A stretch of DNA of 64,000 nt, taken from Streptomyces sp. A0958 (lineage in GTDB: Bacteria > Actinomycetota > Actinomycetes > Streptomycetales > Streptomycetaceae). Both the position numbers and the translations under genes were made by a program. Shown here piece by piece: positions 63,924 to 64,000 of the stretch. Numbering within the stretch: position 1 is the first letter of the stretch; the number at the start of each line of letters is the position of its first letter. Under the pieces are notes generated by a model that had not been told where the DNA came from, did not search any database, and saw only the letters and a list, made by a program, of their open reading frames with translations. The stretch spans positions 34,390-98,389 of the forward strand of contig NZ_SSBK01000026.1 in assembly GCF_004795035.1 (NCBI RefSeq), written 5' to 3'.

Positions 63924-64000
63924 CACGCCGCTCTCTGTGAACCTTGAGGTGTCTAGCAACAAGGTTGATCAAGCAGAGAAGCGGCGTGTCCATCTTCAGC
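63924..64000 (+). mobile_element. Edge of a possible second insertion sequence
   Basis: Nested inverted repeats (CACGCCGCT..CTG with CAG..AGCGGCGTG, and AACCTTG with CAAGGTT) span 63924-63988. A GTG at 63986 after AGAGAAG could open a plus-strand transposase (VSIFS...) that leaves the window after five codons. The identification rests on context. Confidence 0.35.

Noticed and set aside
46779..64000. Second copy of the tRNA-Thr 3' end as attR
   Set aside because: I found no repeat of the GGTTCGAATCCCGA segment in the rest of the window, so the right end must lie outside or be lost.
1..64000. CRISPR arrays or rRNA genes
   Set aside because: No regularly spaced repeats of CRISPR type and no rRNA sequence were seen; the tandem repeats found are coding or GC-rich intergenic.

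Overview
The window is chromosomal DNA of a Streptomyces-type actinomycete. It is about 70% GC with strong G/C bias at third codon positions, uses GTG and TTG starts, and has short or absent leaders. It carries BldG, a Tad pilus locus with a septum-site-determining protein, a TopA with a lysine-rich tail, and a three-part thymidylate kinase fusion. From memory, the gene order from crp to the secreted peptidase (about 0.8-46.6 kb) matches the SCO3571-SCO3540 stretch of S. coelicolor in reverse.

Left part, 0-28 kb, is ordinary core genome. It holds a metallo-beta-lactamase-fold hydrolase, Crp facing endonuclease III, a Nudix (CoA-pyrophosphatase-like) protein, a MarP-type membrane serine protease, and a small operon of a holin-like membrane protein and an alpha/beta hydrolase. 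NhaA and acetyl-CoA synthetase follow, the latter with a probable DasR site upstream. Next come a SulP transporter fused to a beta-carbonic anhydrase (frameshifted at a 7-G run), a deacetylase-like lipoprotein, a CooC-type ATPase, a degenerate Fic-like protein and a HAD-IB phosphatase. The ssd-tadA-tadB-tadC-pilin-tadE-tadE2 operon is followed by a convergent Hrq1/MrfA-type helicase, then bldG and its anti-sigma partner, closed by an intrinsic terminator.

Middle part, 28-36 kb, is a decayed patch. hppA (H+-pyrophosphatase) is a relic with deletions and several frameshifts. An ArsR-type regulator, an ABC ATPase and its permeases each carry single-base indels or a nonsense codon. Intact genes in the patch are a small lipoprotein and a HemK-like methyltransferase. 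Core genes then resume: a small membrane protein, topA, the tmk fusion, the DNA polymerase III delta-prime subunit and a secreted tripeptidyl-aminopeptidase-type lipoprotein.

Right part, 46.7-64 kb, looks like an integrated element. A complete tRNA-Thr(CGT) is followed by a tyrosine integrase pointing toward it. The integrase lacks its N-terminus, which is cut by an ISL3-family insertion sequence whose own transposase has an in-frame stop. Beyond lies a tightly overlapping nine-gene minus-strand operon: HAD phosphatase, zinc alcohol dehydrogenase, TrpD-like phosphoribosyltransferase, radical SAM enzyme with a CX14CX2C motif, TrpRS-like class I synthetase, methyltransferase, two glycosyltransferases and a second-type tyrosyl-tRNA synthetase. 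I infer an uncharacterised biosynthetic pathway in which one synthetase-like protein may activate an amino acid and the TyrRS may be a self-resistance copy. Next to it are a small plasmid/AICE-like membrane protein, an HTH-kinase plus a guanylate-kinase-like protein, a 61-aa ORF-HAD-dehydrogenase operon, a truncated helicase-like N-terminus, a truncated quinone oxidoreductase and the edge of what may be another insertion sequence. The right end of the element is not in the window.
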